DNA of 64,000 bases from JBDKFK01 sp039798745 (GTDB taxonomy: Bacteria > Patescibacteriota > Microgenomatia > UBA1406 > GWC2-37-13). The DNA lies in NCBI GenBank assembly GCA_039798745.1, contig JBDKFK010000001.1, positions 47,300-111,299 on the forward strand, given 5' to 3'. Both the position numbers and the translations under genes were made by a program. A model generated the notes under the pieces. That model ran no database searches, was not told where the DNA came from, and saw nothing but the letters and a program-made list of their open reading frames with translations. This document shows, in pieces, positions 44,047 through 52,019 of the stretch (its first letter is position 1; the number at the start of each line of letters is the position of its first letter).

Positions 44047-45219
44047 TTATTCCGCTTTTGCTTCTTCAGGTTGAGCCTCCGTAGGCGCAGATTCTTCAGC
44101 TTTAGCTTTTTTAGATCGTTTTTTCTTTGGTTTTGGTTCTTCCTGAGCAGGTTCTTCAGCTTTTACTTCCTCTGTTTTTGTTTCCTCAGGTTGAGTTTCA
44201 GCCTCTACAGTCGCAGGGACTTCGGTTTTCTCCTCAACTACAGCAGGTGCCGCAGGGCTGGCTCCGGGAGTAGATATCTGATTTATATCAATTTCGTAGT
44301 CTGTCAGACGTGACGCAAGATTTACGTTTATTCCGCTTTTACCTATTGCCAAAGGAGCCTGTGATTCATCTACAAGAACTCTGGCTTTTCTTCTGGTTTC
44401 ATCAAGTTCCACACTCAATATTTTTGCCGGAGAGAGTGCGGCCATAAGGAAAATGCTAGGATCTTTATTCCATTGAATAATATCAATTTTTTCTTGTCCA
44501 CCCAGTTCATCGGTTACTGTTTCTACACGGACACCCTTTTGACCGACGCATGCACCTACCGGGTCAACGCCGCCCTGTGAGCTGAAAACAGCAATTTTAG
44601 CCCGTTCCCCAGGTTCGCGTACGATTTTCTTGATTTCTACCGTACCACTTGTTATCTCAGGCACTTCTCTTTTGAAAAGCTCAGCAATGAGCTGGGGATC
44701 AGTGCGTGAGAGTAGGATTTTTGAGTGACCAAATTTATCTGTAGATATTTCTTTAAGAAAAAGAATGATCTGGTCATTCACCATATATTTTTCATTTTTT
44801 ATTTGTTCTTCTTTGGGAAGAATAGCCTCAGTTTTGCCTATGTCCACATAAGCATTATATCCGTCATATCGTATGATTCTTCCTTTTATGACGTTTCCAA
44901 TCAGTTCTTGATAGTGAGAAATGACTGTTTTTTTCTCTGCTTCGCGTATTTTTTGGAGAATAACCTGTCTTGCAGTCTGCGCGGCAATGCGTCCAAAGCC
45001 AGGAGGAGTTATATCTACTCCGTCTTTCATTATTTTTGTCTCTCCATTGCCTTTATTTATTTTTACATCAACTTCGTCTTCAAATCGTTCGGGATACTCT
45101 TTTTTGAATGCAGCAAGAATAGCAGCCTCAATTGAGGTTACTACATCATCAGCAGAAATGCCGCGTTCTGTGGCTACTTGGTTGAGAGCCAGAGCGAACT
45201 CACTTTTTACGATTGTCAT
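44047..45219 (-). CDS. nusA: Transcription termination/antitermination factor NusA
   Basis: NusA binds RNA polymerase and modulates pausing and termination. The 390-residue protein begins MTIVKSEFALALNQV, then has an S1 domain (VIKGRIIRYDGYNAYVDIG), KH domains with VGQKGVRVETVTDELGGQ and APLAIGKSGINVNLA, and an acidic, Lys-rich tail of about 90 residues (EEKTEVPATVEAETQPEE). I start it at ATG 45219, 8 nt after TACAAT in an extended -10 context. A longer frame to 45291 adds 24 residues spanning that promoter. The tail replaces the acidic repeats of larger NusA proteins. Confidence 0.95.
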   Translation of the reverse strand: MTIVKSEFALALNQVATERGISADDVVTSIEAAILAAFKKEYPERFEDEVDVKINKGNGETKIMKDGVDITPPGFGRIAAQTARQVILQKIREAEKKTVISHYQELIGNVIKGRIIRYDGYNAYVDIGKTEAILPKEEQIKNEKYMVNDQIILFLKEISTDKFGHSKILLSRTDPQLIAELFKREVPEITSGTVEIKKIVREPGERAKIAVFSSQGGVDPVGACVGQKGVRVETVTDELGGQEKIDIIQWNKDPSIFLMAALSPAKILSVELDETRRKARVLVDESQAPLAIGKSGINVNLASRLTDYEIDINQISTPGASPAAPAVVEEKTEVPATVEAETQPEETKTEEVKAEEPAQEEPKPKKKRSKKAKAEESAPTEAQPEEAKAE

Positions 45220-45236
45220 ATCTATCAATTGTAACA
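45220..45236 (-). promoter_or_regulatory. Extended -10 promoter of nusA-infB
   Basis: Minus strand TG-T-TACAAT (about 45236-45228), 8 nt, ATG 45219. Confidence 0.55.
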
Positions 45237-45319
45237 TATCTGAGGGGAAAATCAAACCTAGCTGGCTATGTTTATAGGAGGGGTGGAACACCCAACGGAG
45301 AAGGATGCCATGTTGTAGC

Positions 45320-46006
45320 TTACTCTCCTGATTTTTCGTCTGAAGCTTCGCCTTCGGCGCCTTCTTCAGTAGCTTTTTCAGTAATCACTTCAGGAGCAAC
45401 TGTTGTGGTCTCAGGTGTTACGCTTTCTTCCTTATGAGCGGTCACAGAGAATACAACTGTTTCCGGCGCATCGATGATTACGTATGTGGCAGATTTTGGC
45501 AAATCAGCAACAGTTATTTCCTGACCTACTTCAGTAAGTGTAGATATATCTATAGCAATTTCTGAAGGGATATCGGTAGGAAGGGCTTCTACAGTAAGGT
45601 GGTCATTCTGAGTTATGAGAACGCCTCCTAATTGATTTATTGCTGCAGATTCGCCCTGTGCGACTACAGGTACCGGGGTCTCAATTTTGTGTTTCAAATC
45701 AATTTTTCTGAAGTCTACATGGAGAAGATCATCACTCACAGGATGTTTCTGTATGCCTTTTACGAGTGTGGGATATGAATCATTGCCGACCTTTATATAA
45801 ACGATACCGGTTTCATGTACCACGCGGTATGCTGTGATGAATTCTTTTAAATCGATAGTTACGGAAAGTGATTTAAAATCAGGTCCATATACGTTACCTG
45901 GAAGCATTCCCTGTTTTCTCAGTTGTTTTACTTTTTTACCAAGTACTGTTCGTGCTTCTGCTGCTAACGTTATTTGTGGGTGATCACTTTTTTTTGATTT
46001 TGCCAT
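45320..46006 (-). CDS. rplY: 50S ribosomal protein L25 (CTC family)
   Basis: L25 binds 5S rRNA. The 228-residue length and two-domain layout match the longer CTC form: an N-terminal L25 domain with KQLRKQGMLPGNVYG and VHETGIVYIKVG, and a C-terminal TL5/CTC beta domain with VPVVAQGESAAINQLGGVL. An acidic tail rich in Glu and Thr ends the protein. It starts 2 nt after the end of the DUF4012 gene on the same strand, so the two are probably co-transcribed, although nothing links their functions. Confidence 0.93.
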   Translation of the reverse strand: MAKSKKSDHPQITLAAEARTVLGKKVKQLRKQGMLPGNVYGPDFKSLSVTIDLKEFITAYRVVHETGIVYIKVGNDSYPTLVKGIQKHPVSDDLLHVDFRKIDLKHKIETPVPVVAQGESAAINQLGGVLITQNDHLTVEALPTDIPSEIAIDISTLTEVGQEITVADLPKSATYVIIDAPETVVFSVTAHKEESVTPETTTVAPEVITEKATEEGAEGEASDEKSGE

Positions 46007-46008
46007 AG

Positions 46009-48291
46009 TTATTCTTTTAACAATTCAATATAAAAAATTTTGTCGGCTTTGATTGTAGTATTATAGTGTATGCTGTTATCTTTGACAAGAGGAGAAAAGT
46101 TTTGATTTACTACATAGATATTTTTAGGAAAAGAAAGAGCAAAATTAAAGTCATAATTGGAAGACCCTATCTGCTTTTGAAAGATTAACTGATATATGCC
46201 GCGACCGTTCTGTACGATACTCCCTAGTTCATAATTCATTACAATTTCTATAGAACTCTGTGGTTGCACTTCTACATAAAACCCAATTGTTTTGTGCGTG
46301 TCATTAAGTTCATCGTATCCTTCAATCAAAGTTCCGTTTTTTGTAATCTCCTTAACCTCAGCTTCGCGCGGGAGTGCGATCTGCATATAGTTTTTATATA
46401 CTCCACCAGGGAAAGCGTAGTTTTGTGAATCATTACGGAGCTCTATAACATATTTATTTCGTATTCTGCCGTTGTGGTCGATAGATACATTAAGAGTAAC
46501 ATTACGGTTGATGAAAAAATTTGCCTTATTAACTCCCAGATTTGCGTCTACAGGCATGAGATAGTCGCTGATACAGTTTTGTTTATCAGAAGTACATGCG
46601 GGTGTAATCATCCTGCCTGACCAGTACTGAGCATCAATTATTTTTTGAAGCGACTGGTCTTCAAAAAATAATACAAGTTGTTTTTCGTTGAGAGATTTAT
46701 CTATCATCTGAACCAGTTTGGGAAATGACGCATCCTCAAGCTGTATCAACATCTGATCCATGACTGATGAGAGGAAATGTTTTTTTTGAGTTGAGCCCGG
46801 AAAAAAATCCTTTTCCGCGTATAACTGGGCCTTGAGATAAAAATTATCCCGGTTCACCATCTCATTATAGTCGGGTACATACAGATCTCCCATTGCTTCA
46901 AGAACTGATTGAATCGCTGTAGTTGTAAGAAGAATTCCTCCGTCAAAGCTGGGCAGATTCATCTCCCGTGAAAGAAAAAATTTAGCTTGTTCGTAGTTTT
47001 CAGGATAATCCGGCGAAAATGCGGAATCTCTTAGAAACCAATGTGGTTGATGAAGGTATTTACGGATAGGGTCCGGTGGTTCGATGTGTGCCTTTAGTTG
47101 GCCGTCAGCATCGTAAACGTCATACACCTGCATCTCATCGAGGCCGTAATCCTTTACCGTCACAACGGCAAAGGAACCAATAAATCCCCCTCCCGGTCGA
47201 AGTTCCATATTATTGGCGAACATGAGAAGATATTTTTTTTCACCGTTTTTGGCAAAAATGGTGTCAAGTTGAGGAATCAGCTTCCGTGCTCCATCGAGTA
47301 TAGCAACCGACGTTTTTATCTGCTGTTTTGCTTTTTTCAGGTATGGATGCCATTCAGGCAGCTTCTGATATAAAAATGACAGATCCTGATGAAGATCGCC
47401 TATAGAGTTATATAAAATTTTTTGCTGCTGAAGAAGTAAATCCTGCTCATCGTCTGTTTTATGTTTCTTCATAAATAGCGACAGATAAGCCTGTCCTGTC
47501 TTCATAAGAGGAACCGCTTCCGAAAAAATACTGTTCGCGGACTCATTTATCTGAAAGATATTATCAGAAAAGAAGGCGAGTGAGAATACCAACATTACTG
47601 GTTTGGCAAATGTGTAGAGCTGCTTACTCGTGTTTAGTATAGACTGTGATTTTTGGTTATATTTCAGTACTTCTTCAAGATTTTGTTGCTTAAGCGCCTG
47701 TGCCTGGAGATAGACATAATATGTACCAAGAGCCAGGGGCGGTATATACAGAATGTGGATGATGAGCAAGACAAGCGGAATACCAATAAGGAACCGTTTT
47801 ATTGAAAAGAGATGCCTTTTCCTGGGATGAGGAGTGTCTGGCAAAGGGAGAGGCATTGGTTTCTTGAGTTTATGATAATGGAAGTTGAGAATGGTTTCGT
47901 TACTTTGAGTAAAAGAAAACCACAACATTTTTTCTAGATCTTCCTGTGGAATAGTTTCAGGCGGATTATCTATATGTATTACCTTTATCGTTTTTTTACC
48001 TGATTTATGAATAATAAGAGAAAATTCTTCAGCTTTACCACGCGCAGAGAGAAAGATAAATACAAAACGCTTTCCATGGAAATGAGTTATTAAGTCAAGA
48101 GTACGGTGAGATTCGTTGATAAGAAAACAGATCTCAAACATCGCAATATTCTGAGGAAGCCTCGGTGACACATAGACCTCATTGTCATACTCCTCAAGTC
48201 GTGTTTTCAGTACGGTTGAAAATTCTGACCCATGTTTGTCAATAATAAGTATCTTCAGTTTTTCGTTGTTTTGCTCGGTTCTGAGGTTCAT
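46009..48291 (-). CDS. DUF4012 domain membrane protein
   Basis: A 760-residue protein. The cytoplasmic N-terminal part (about 1-160) has a Rossmann-like pattern starting LKILIIDKHGSEF. One or two membrane helices lie at about 165-200. A long extracytoplasmic region includes the DUF4012 core: YLLMFANNMELRPGGGFIGS and PENYEQAKFFLSREM. The family is common in CPR and Actinobacteria and has no known enzyme role; an envelope or adhesion function is speculative. The start lies 27 bp from that of a divergent gene, each with its own -10 hexamer exactly 6 nt from ATG. Confidence 0.85.
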   Translation of the reverse strand: MNLRTEQNNEKLKILIIDKHGSEFSTVLKTRLEEYDNEVYVSPRLPQNIAMFEICFLINESHRTLDLITHFHGKRFVFIFLSARGKAEEFSLIIHKSGKKTIKVIHIDNPPETIPQEDLEKMLWFSFTQSNETILNFHYHKLKKPMPLPLPDTPHPRKRHLFSIKRFLIGIPLVLLIIHILYIPPLALGTYYVYLQAQALKQQNLEEVLKYNQKSQSILNTSKQLYTFAKPVMLVFSLAFFSDNIFQINESANSIFSEAVPLMKTGQAYLSLFMKKHKTDDEQDLLLQQQKILYNSIGDLHQDLSFLYQKLPEWHPYLKKAKQQIKTSVAILDGARKLIPQLDTIFAKNGEKKYLLMFANNMELRPGGGFIGSFAVVTVKDYGLDEMQVYDVYDADGQLKAHIEPPDPIRKYLHQPHWFLRDSAFSPDYPENYEQAKFFLSREMNLPSFDGGILLTTTAIQSVLEAMGDLYVPDYNEMVNRDNFYLKAQLYAEKDFFPGSTQKKHFLSSVMDQMLIQLEDASFPKLVQMIDKSLNEKQLVLFFEDQSLQKIIDAQYWSGRMITPACTSDKQNCISDYLMPVDANLGVNKANFFINRNVTLNVSIDHNGRIRNKYVIELRNDSQNYAFPGGVYKNYMQIALPREAEVKEITKNGTLIEGYDELNDTHKTIGFYVEVQPQSSIEIVMNYELGSIVQNGRGIYQLIFQKQIGSSNYDFNFALSFPKNIYVVNQNFSPLVKDNSIHYNTTIKADKIFYIELLKE

Positions 48292-48318
48292 AAATATATA
48301 GTATTGTATAATTTTTGT
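48292..48318. promoter_or_regulatory. Compact divergent promoter pair
   Basis: Minus strand: TACTAT (48303-48298), 6 nt, ATG 48291. Plus strand: TATAAT (48307-48312), 6 nt, ATG 48319. The -10 hexamers are 3 bp apart, so any -35 contacts fall in the opposite gene. No clear -35 on either side. Confidence 0.6.
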
Positions 48319-48825
48319 ATGCCAGAAAGGGAAAGTAAATCACAAAAAGCTAAAATAATACATTTAGAAGAAGCAAAAAAAGTATTTGAACGTCTTAAAG
48401 ACAGACACATTGTATTAGTTGGGGGGTGTTATGATATACTACACTTCGGACACCTTGATTTTTTAAGAAAATCGAGTGAGGAGGGGAATATGCTAGTAAT
48501 CGCGCTAGAGTCAGATGAATTTATCACAAAGTCGAAGACTCGAAAACCTATTCATAATCAAGATCAGAGAGCTCAGATACTAGCATCACTTGAGTTTGTT
48601 GATATTGTAATAAAACTTCCCCTTATGCAGGGTCATGAGGATTATCTTAATCTTGTGAAGGCAGTGATGCCTAAGATTATAGCCGTCACATATGGTGATC
48701 CAAAATATAAATATAAAAAAAATCACGCTGATGCTGTAGGAGCGGAAATAAAGGAAGTGTGTAAGCTTGATGAAACATTTTCTTCTACACAAATTCTCCA
48801 ATATGCGAATATTTTTAGGGATTGA
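48319..48825 (+). CDS. Cytidylyltransferase-family nucleotidyltransferase (HldE-C/RfaE2-like)
   Basis: A 168-residue protein with the nucleotidyltransferase motif GGCYDILHFGHLDFLRKS, including the HxGH pair HFGH, and the later FSSTQIL element. It belongs to the group that activates sugars, glycerol or ethanolamine phosphates with CTP or ATP, such as the C-terminal part of HldE. A 30-residue Lys/Glu-rich lead precedes the domain. The substrate cannot be assigned; an ADP- or CDP-sugar for envelope glycans would fit the window. The start at 48319 follows TATAAT by exactly 6 nt. The 3' end overlaps the next gene by 23 nt. Confidence 0.85.
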   Translation: MPERESKSQKAKIIHLEEAKKVFERLKDRHIVLVGGCYDILHFGHLDFLRKSSEEGNMLVIALESDEFITKSKTRKPIHNQDQRAQILASLEFVDIVIKLPLMQGHEDYLNLVKAVMPKIIAVTYGDPKYKYKKNHADAVGAEIKEVCKLDETFSSTQILQYANIFRD

Positions 48826-49339
48826 AATACCGGAAAAGACAAAAGCTGAGATAGATTTTCAACTGGCTGCGCTCAAAAAAGAGTATCCGCAGTTTAGTTG
48901 GGTCCCTCGCCGCAACTATCATGTTACGATCCATTTCTTTGGTGAGGTGCAGAATGTAAGCGCGGTGGAAAATCGTTTGAGTGAACTCTTGTATAACGTT
49001 CCTCCGTTCCATCTTTTTGCATACCATGGAGGTATTTTTCAGCAGCTTGGCATTAGTATGTATATAGAGTTTAGCCGTGATAAAACGCTGGAACATATGG
49101 TTGACACGATTCTGGACGATGTAGATTCAGCGAAGCTAAGGAAGAAATATATTCCACACATGACTATTGCCCGGTATAAGGTGCCTTCGAAACAACAATA
49201 CCTTCTCCTAAGGAAAAAGCTCGAAAATCTTACTCTTGATTTTAACTTTCCCGTAGAATCAATATATCTTTTTGAGAGTAACCTGAAAGGCCCGATTCCT
49301 GTGTATAAGAAAATAAAAGAATATACCCTACAAAAATAA
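48803..49339 (+). CDS. thpR: RNA 2',3'-cyclic phosphodiesterase / 2H phosphoesterase (ThpR/LigT family)
   Basis: 2H phosphoesterases open 2',3'-cyclic phosphates and may act on tRNA ends. The 178-residue protein has both HxT motifs: His40-Val-Thr42 in RNYHVTIHFFG and His119-Met-Thr121 in IPHMTIARYK. It begins MRIFLGIEIPEKTK, the standard family start. I choose ATG 48803; a longer frame from 48767 adds an unrelated 12-residue lead. It overlaps the preceding gene by 23 nt, so translation is probably coupled. A strong hairpin ends the transcript. Confidence 0.9.
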   Translation: MRIFLGIEIPEKTKAEIDFQLAALKKEYPQFSWVPRRNYHVTIHFFGEVQNVSAVENRLSELLYNVPPFHLFAYHGGIFQQLGISMYIEFSRDKTLEHMVDTILDDVDSAKLRKKYIPHMTIARYKVPSKQQYLLLRKKLENLTLDFNFPVESIYLFESNLKGPIPVYKKIKEYTLQK

Positions 49340-49365
49340 AGAAGAGCTTGAATATATCACACACA

Positions 49366-49400
49366 CCAAAAACAAAATAACTTTCGTTATTTTGTTTTGG
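49366..49400. terminator. Bidirectional AT-rich terminator hairpin
   Basis: CAAAATAAC/GTTATTTTG (9 bp) extended by AAAA/TTTT and CC/GG with one bulged A, loop TTTC. A and T runs in the arms would serve both strands. It separates the convergent thpR and zinc-ribbon genes. Confidence 0.65.
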
Positions 49401-49418
49401 CTTATCAGAAAACTAAAT

Positions 49419-49571
49419 TTACTTTTTTGATCCAATCTTAAATGTTCCTGTTCCACAAACTGGACAGTTTCCTTTTAAGGCTGTTTTACCATTTTTCATG
49501 GTGACCTCTGTTACTTTGCCATCTTCTAGTTCTCTTTTTGCACGGCATTTTACACAATACATTGTTACCAT
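49419..49571 (-). CDS. 50-aa zinc-ribbon protein (DUF5679-like)
   Basis: Read directly from the minus strand: 50 residues starting MVTMYCVKCRAKRE, with a second Cys pair in NCPVCGTGTFKIG. The two C-x2-C knuckles (CVKC and CPVC) make a zinc ribbon, and the overall pattern resembles DUF5679-type proteins with a conserved NGK-x-A-x-G-x-C core. The function is unknown; nucleic-acid or ribosome contact is a reasonable guess. It has one of the strongest ribosome sites in the window, AAGGAGGTG just upstream. An internal ATG three codons in is the alternative start. Confidence 0.82.
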   Translation of the reverse strand: MVTMYCVKCRAKRELEDGKVTEVTMKNGKTALKGNCPVCGTGTFKIGSKK

Positions 49572-49636
49572 AGATTTTTGCACACCTCCTTCCATTACTA
49601 TCTATAAATTATGACACCTTCTGCATCGAAAACATA

Positions 49637-49927
49637 TCAGAACTTGAAATAATTATTTATCGTAGCATAATACAACAAAAATTCAAGGGTAAATATGATC
49701 GATATGAGCATGAGACTCTTTCGTAAATCAACTAAGAAGTATTTGTTTATTTCCATATCCTCATGAGAGAGAGCATAGGCCTGGGCCGTTCCGGTTTCGG
49801 TATGCGCGGGCTGACGCTGTTCAGTTGTCACTTCTCTTAGCTTATACTCTTTTCGTGCGCTTGCTGCAATTTTTTCCTTTTTAGTTTTTTGTGGCATGAG
49901 ATCTTGTTTTATAAACTCCGTAACCAT
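49637..49927 (-). CDS. Small tail-anchored membrane protein, function unknown
   Basis: A 96-residue protein with a basic N-terminal region (KTKKEKIAASARKEYKLREV), a linker and one membrane helix at the C-terminus (about residues 70-92, LRKSLMLISIIFTLEFLLYY). No family recognised. Upstream of ATG 49927 are AGGAAG at a Shine-Dalgarno distance and TACAAT 11 nt away. ATG 49897 is a possible later start. The next gene on this strand is the zinc ribbon, with a 65-nt gap containing that gene's ribosome site. Confidence 0.62.
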   Translation of the reverse strand: MVTEFIKQDLMPQKTKKEKIAASARKEYKLREVTTEQRQPAHTETGTAQAYALSHEDMEINKYFLVDLRKSLMLISIIFTLEFLLYYATINNYFKF

Positions 49928-50153
49928 GGCCGCTTCCTATTGTAACCATATTGACACACTTTTGTAAAGAGGTTAAAATGAGTCACGTGTTCTTACCGTA
50001 GGCTCCAAACGAATATTGAAGCGCGGTTTTATTTGTTATAAAGGGCTAAACCCTATGTTCTCCGCATTGACAATACGCAATTAGTTTCTTATTGCGGATT
50101 TATTTGTGTAGAATAAAAAGTTAGATGTTACAAAATTTAAAATACAGCTTATT
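49928..50153. other. Intergenic stretch between divergent genes
   Basis: Contains TTGACA near 50067 and an inverted repeat, ATACGCAAT/ATTGCGGAT, near 50073-50100 with one mismatch, upstream of the DUF3048 gene. The repeat could be an operator or leader hairpin. No coding frame recognised. Confidence 0.35.
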
Positions 50154-51344
50154 ATGAGTAAAAAATTAATATATTCATTAGCCTTTCTTGTTTTTGCGCT
50201 ATCAACCGCAGTTTCGTACTGGTACTTTAACGCCAATGCAGATAGAAGAATATCATTCAGTATTCTCGATAACTCCAAACCGTCACCCATAGTTGATAAG
50301 TCAGGGTCAAAAGCCAATGGTGATGTTCCCCAAATAGACAGCAGTGAACCAAGAACTGAAGAGTGTCCTCTTAATGGTGAGATGCTGACCAAGGCACATA
50401 GAACCGAATGGGAAACAAGGCGCCCTCTGGGAGTTATGATAGAGAACCATAAAGAAGCACGACCTCAGTCCGGGCTTTCTATAGCCGATGTCGTATATGA
50501 AGCCGTTGCAGAAGGTGGCATAACGCGTTTTATGGCAGTCTTTTACTGTAAAGATGCCCCTTATGTAGGTCCTGTCCGCTCAGCAAGAATGTACTTTATT
50601 AGATTTTTGGAAGAATATGGTCAGTTTCCTCTATACGCACATGTTGGCGGAGCAAATACCCCCGGACCTGCAGACGCGTTGGGAGAGATACGCGAACTGG
50701 GGTGGAACTTTAATAATGATATGAATCAGTTCTCTGTGCCGTTTCCCGTATATTATCGTGACTATGATAGGTTACCCGATCGTGCAACAGAGCACACCGT
50801 CTATAGTTCGACTCAGAAGCTGTGGAATTATGCCAAGACTAAACGCGCTCTTACTAATGTAGATGCAGATGGGTTGTCATGGGATAAAGGATTTGTACCG
50901 TGGGAGTTTAAAGATAATGCAAAGCCTGAAGAGCGGGGAACAGTGAACAAGGTATCGTTCGGTTTCTGGAACGCGTTCTCATCTGATTTCTCAGTTGACT
51001 GGAACTATGATAAAAGCACCAATAGCTATACCCGAGTCAACGGTGGTGTTTCTCATAAGGACAAAAACACGGGTAAACCGCTGCGAGCGCGAAACATTGT
51101 AGTTATATTTGCCAAGGAATCGCCGGCTAATGATGGCTATGACGGAGGGCATCTTATATACAAAAATACCGGAACAGGAGATGCTATTATCTTCCAGGAC
51201 GGCAACGCTATAAAGGGAACATGGTCTAAGAAAGACGCGGAAACCAGAATGTCGTTTACAGATGAGAAAGGCAAAAAGGTATCATTTGTCAGAGGGCAGA
51301 TTTTTATCGAAATGCTGCCGATTGGTAATAAGGTAACCTATTAA
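50154..51344 (+). CDS. DUF3048 family extracytoplasmic protein (YerB-like)
   Basis: The 396-residue protein has an N-terminal membrane helix or signal (about 5-23) and a linker. The first DUF3048 domain has GVMIENHKEARPQSGLSIADVVYEA, GGITRFMAVFY and VGPVRSARMYF. The C-terminal DUF3048_C domain ends around DAETRMSFTDEKGKKVSFVRGQIFIE. YerB of Bacillus is a lipoprotein of this family; no lipobox Cys is seen here. The family function is unknown but is linked with the cell surface. It is a single gene, since about 100 nt separate it from the next. Confidence 0.88.
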   Translation: MSKKLIYSLAFLVFALSTAVSYWYFNANADRRISFSILDNSKPSPIVDKSGSKANGDVPQIDSSEPRTEECPLNGEMLTKAHRTEWETRRPLGVMIENHKEARPQSGLSIADVVYEAVAEGGITRFMAVFYCKDAPYVGPVRSARMYFIRFLEEYGQFPLYAHVGGANTPGPADALGEIRELGWNFNNDMNQFSVPFPVYYRDYDRLPDRATEHTVYSSTQKLWNYAKTKRALTNVDADGLSWDKGFVPWEFKDNAKPEERGTVNKVSFGFWNAFSSDFSVDWNYDKSTNSYTRVNGGVSHKDKNTGKPLRARNIVVIFAKESPANDGYDGGHLIYKNTGTGDAIIFQDGNAIKGTWSKKDAETRMSFTDEKGKKVSFVRGQIFIEMLPIGNKVTY

Positions 51345-51443
51345 CCAGCAACCACCTGACGAGATAATATGCTTTGATTCATTGTGATTGCTTTTTGCTA
51401 TCTTCCATAATCCTGTAATTGGTTTATAATTTAGAACAAAGAT

Positions 51444-52019
51444 ATGTTAAGCTCCATAATCCCGTCAAAAGCTAGAAGAAAAATTCTGGAATTGTTTTTT
51501 CACCATCCAGCCGAGAGCTATTATCTGAGAAAAATAGTAAGAGATGTGGATGAAGAAGTAAATGCGGTGAAACGTGAGCTTGATATATTATCAGAGGCTA
51601 AGTTATTGCATAAAGAGCGTAGACTGAATAAGATATTTTATACCCTGAATAAGAACTATATATATTACGATGAGTTCCTGCGTATTTTTACCAAAAGTAC
51701 AAAACTGGCAGATACAGTATCCAAAAATATTTCTAAATTAGGAAAGGTGAAATTTGCTGTTGTCTCGACCAAGTTCAGTAAACAAACACCTATTAAAGAA
51801 GATGAAATATATTTTCTTCTGGTTGGAACTATCGTTGTTCCAGAAATAGTAAATATAGTTGCCGAGGCGGAAAAAGACTTTGGGCGCGAGATAAATTATA
51901 CGGTTATGACAGAAGATGAATTTGCGTTTCGTAAAAAAAATAACGATCCGTTCATCTGGAGATTTCTTAAGCAACCAAAAATTATGTTAGTTGGAAACGA
52001 AGACGAACTTTTAAAATGA
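51444..52019 (+). CDS. Winged-helix protein with nucleotidyltransferase-like C-terminal domain
   Basis: A 191-residue protein. Residues 1-75 form a winged helix-turn-helix (KARRKILELFFHHPAESYYLRKIVRDV), close to the ArsR/MarR-like wHTH seen in archaeal and CPR regulators. The C-terminal half is an alpha/beta domain like the nucleotidyltransferase fold (EIYFLLVGTIVVPEI) but without the GS and DxD motifs. It overlaps the secD start by 4 nt and thus leads the secDF operon. Whether it regulates secDF is unknown. TATAAT at 51425-51430 lies 13 nt upstream of the start. Confidence 0.72.
   Translation: MLSSIIPSKARRKILELFFHHPAESYYLRKIVRDVDEEVNAVKRELDILSEAKLLHKERRLNKIFYTLNKNYIYYDEFLRIFTKSTKLADTVSKNISKLGKVKFAVVSTKFSKQTPIKEDEIYFLLVGTIVVPEIVNIVAEAEKDFGREINYTVMTEDEFAFRKKNNDPFIWRFLKQPKIMLVGNEDELLK

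Noticed and set aside
45220..45291. 24-residue upstream extension of NusA
   Set aside because: It does not resemble NusA and spans the TACAAT promoter that sits 8 nt from ATG 45219.
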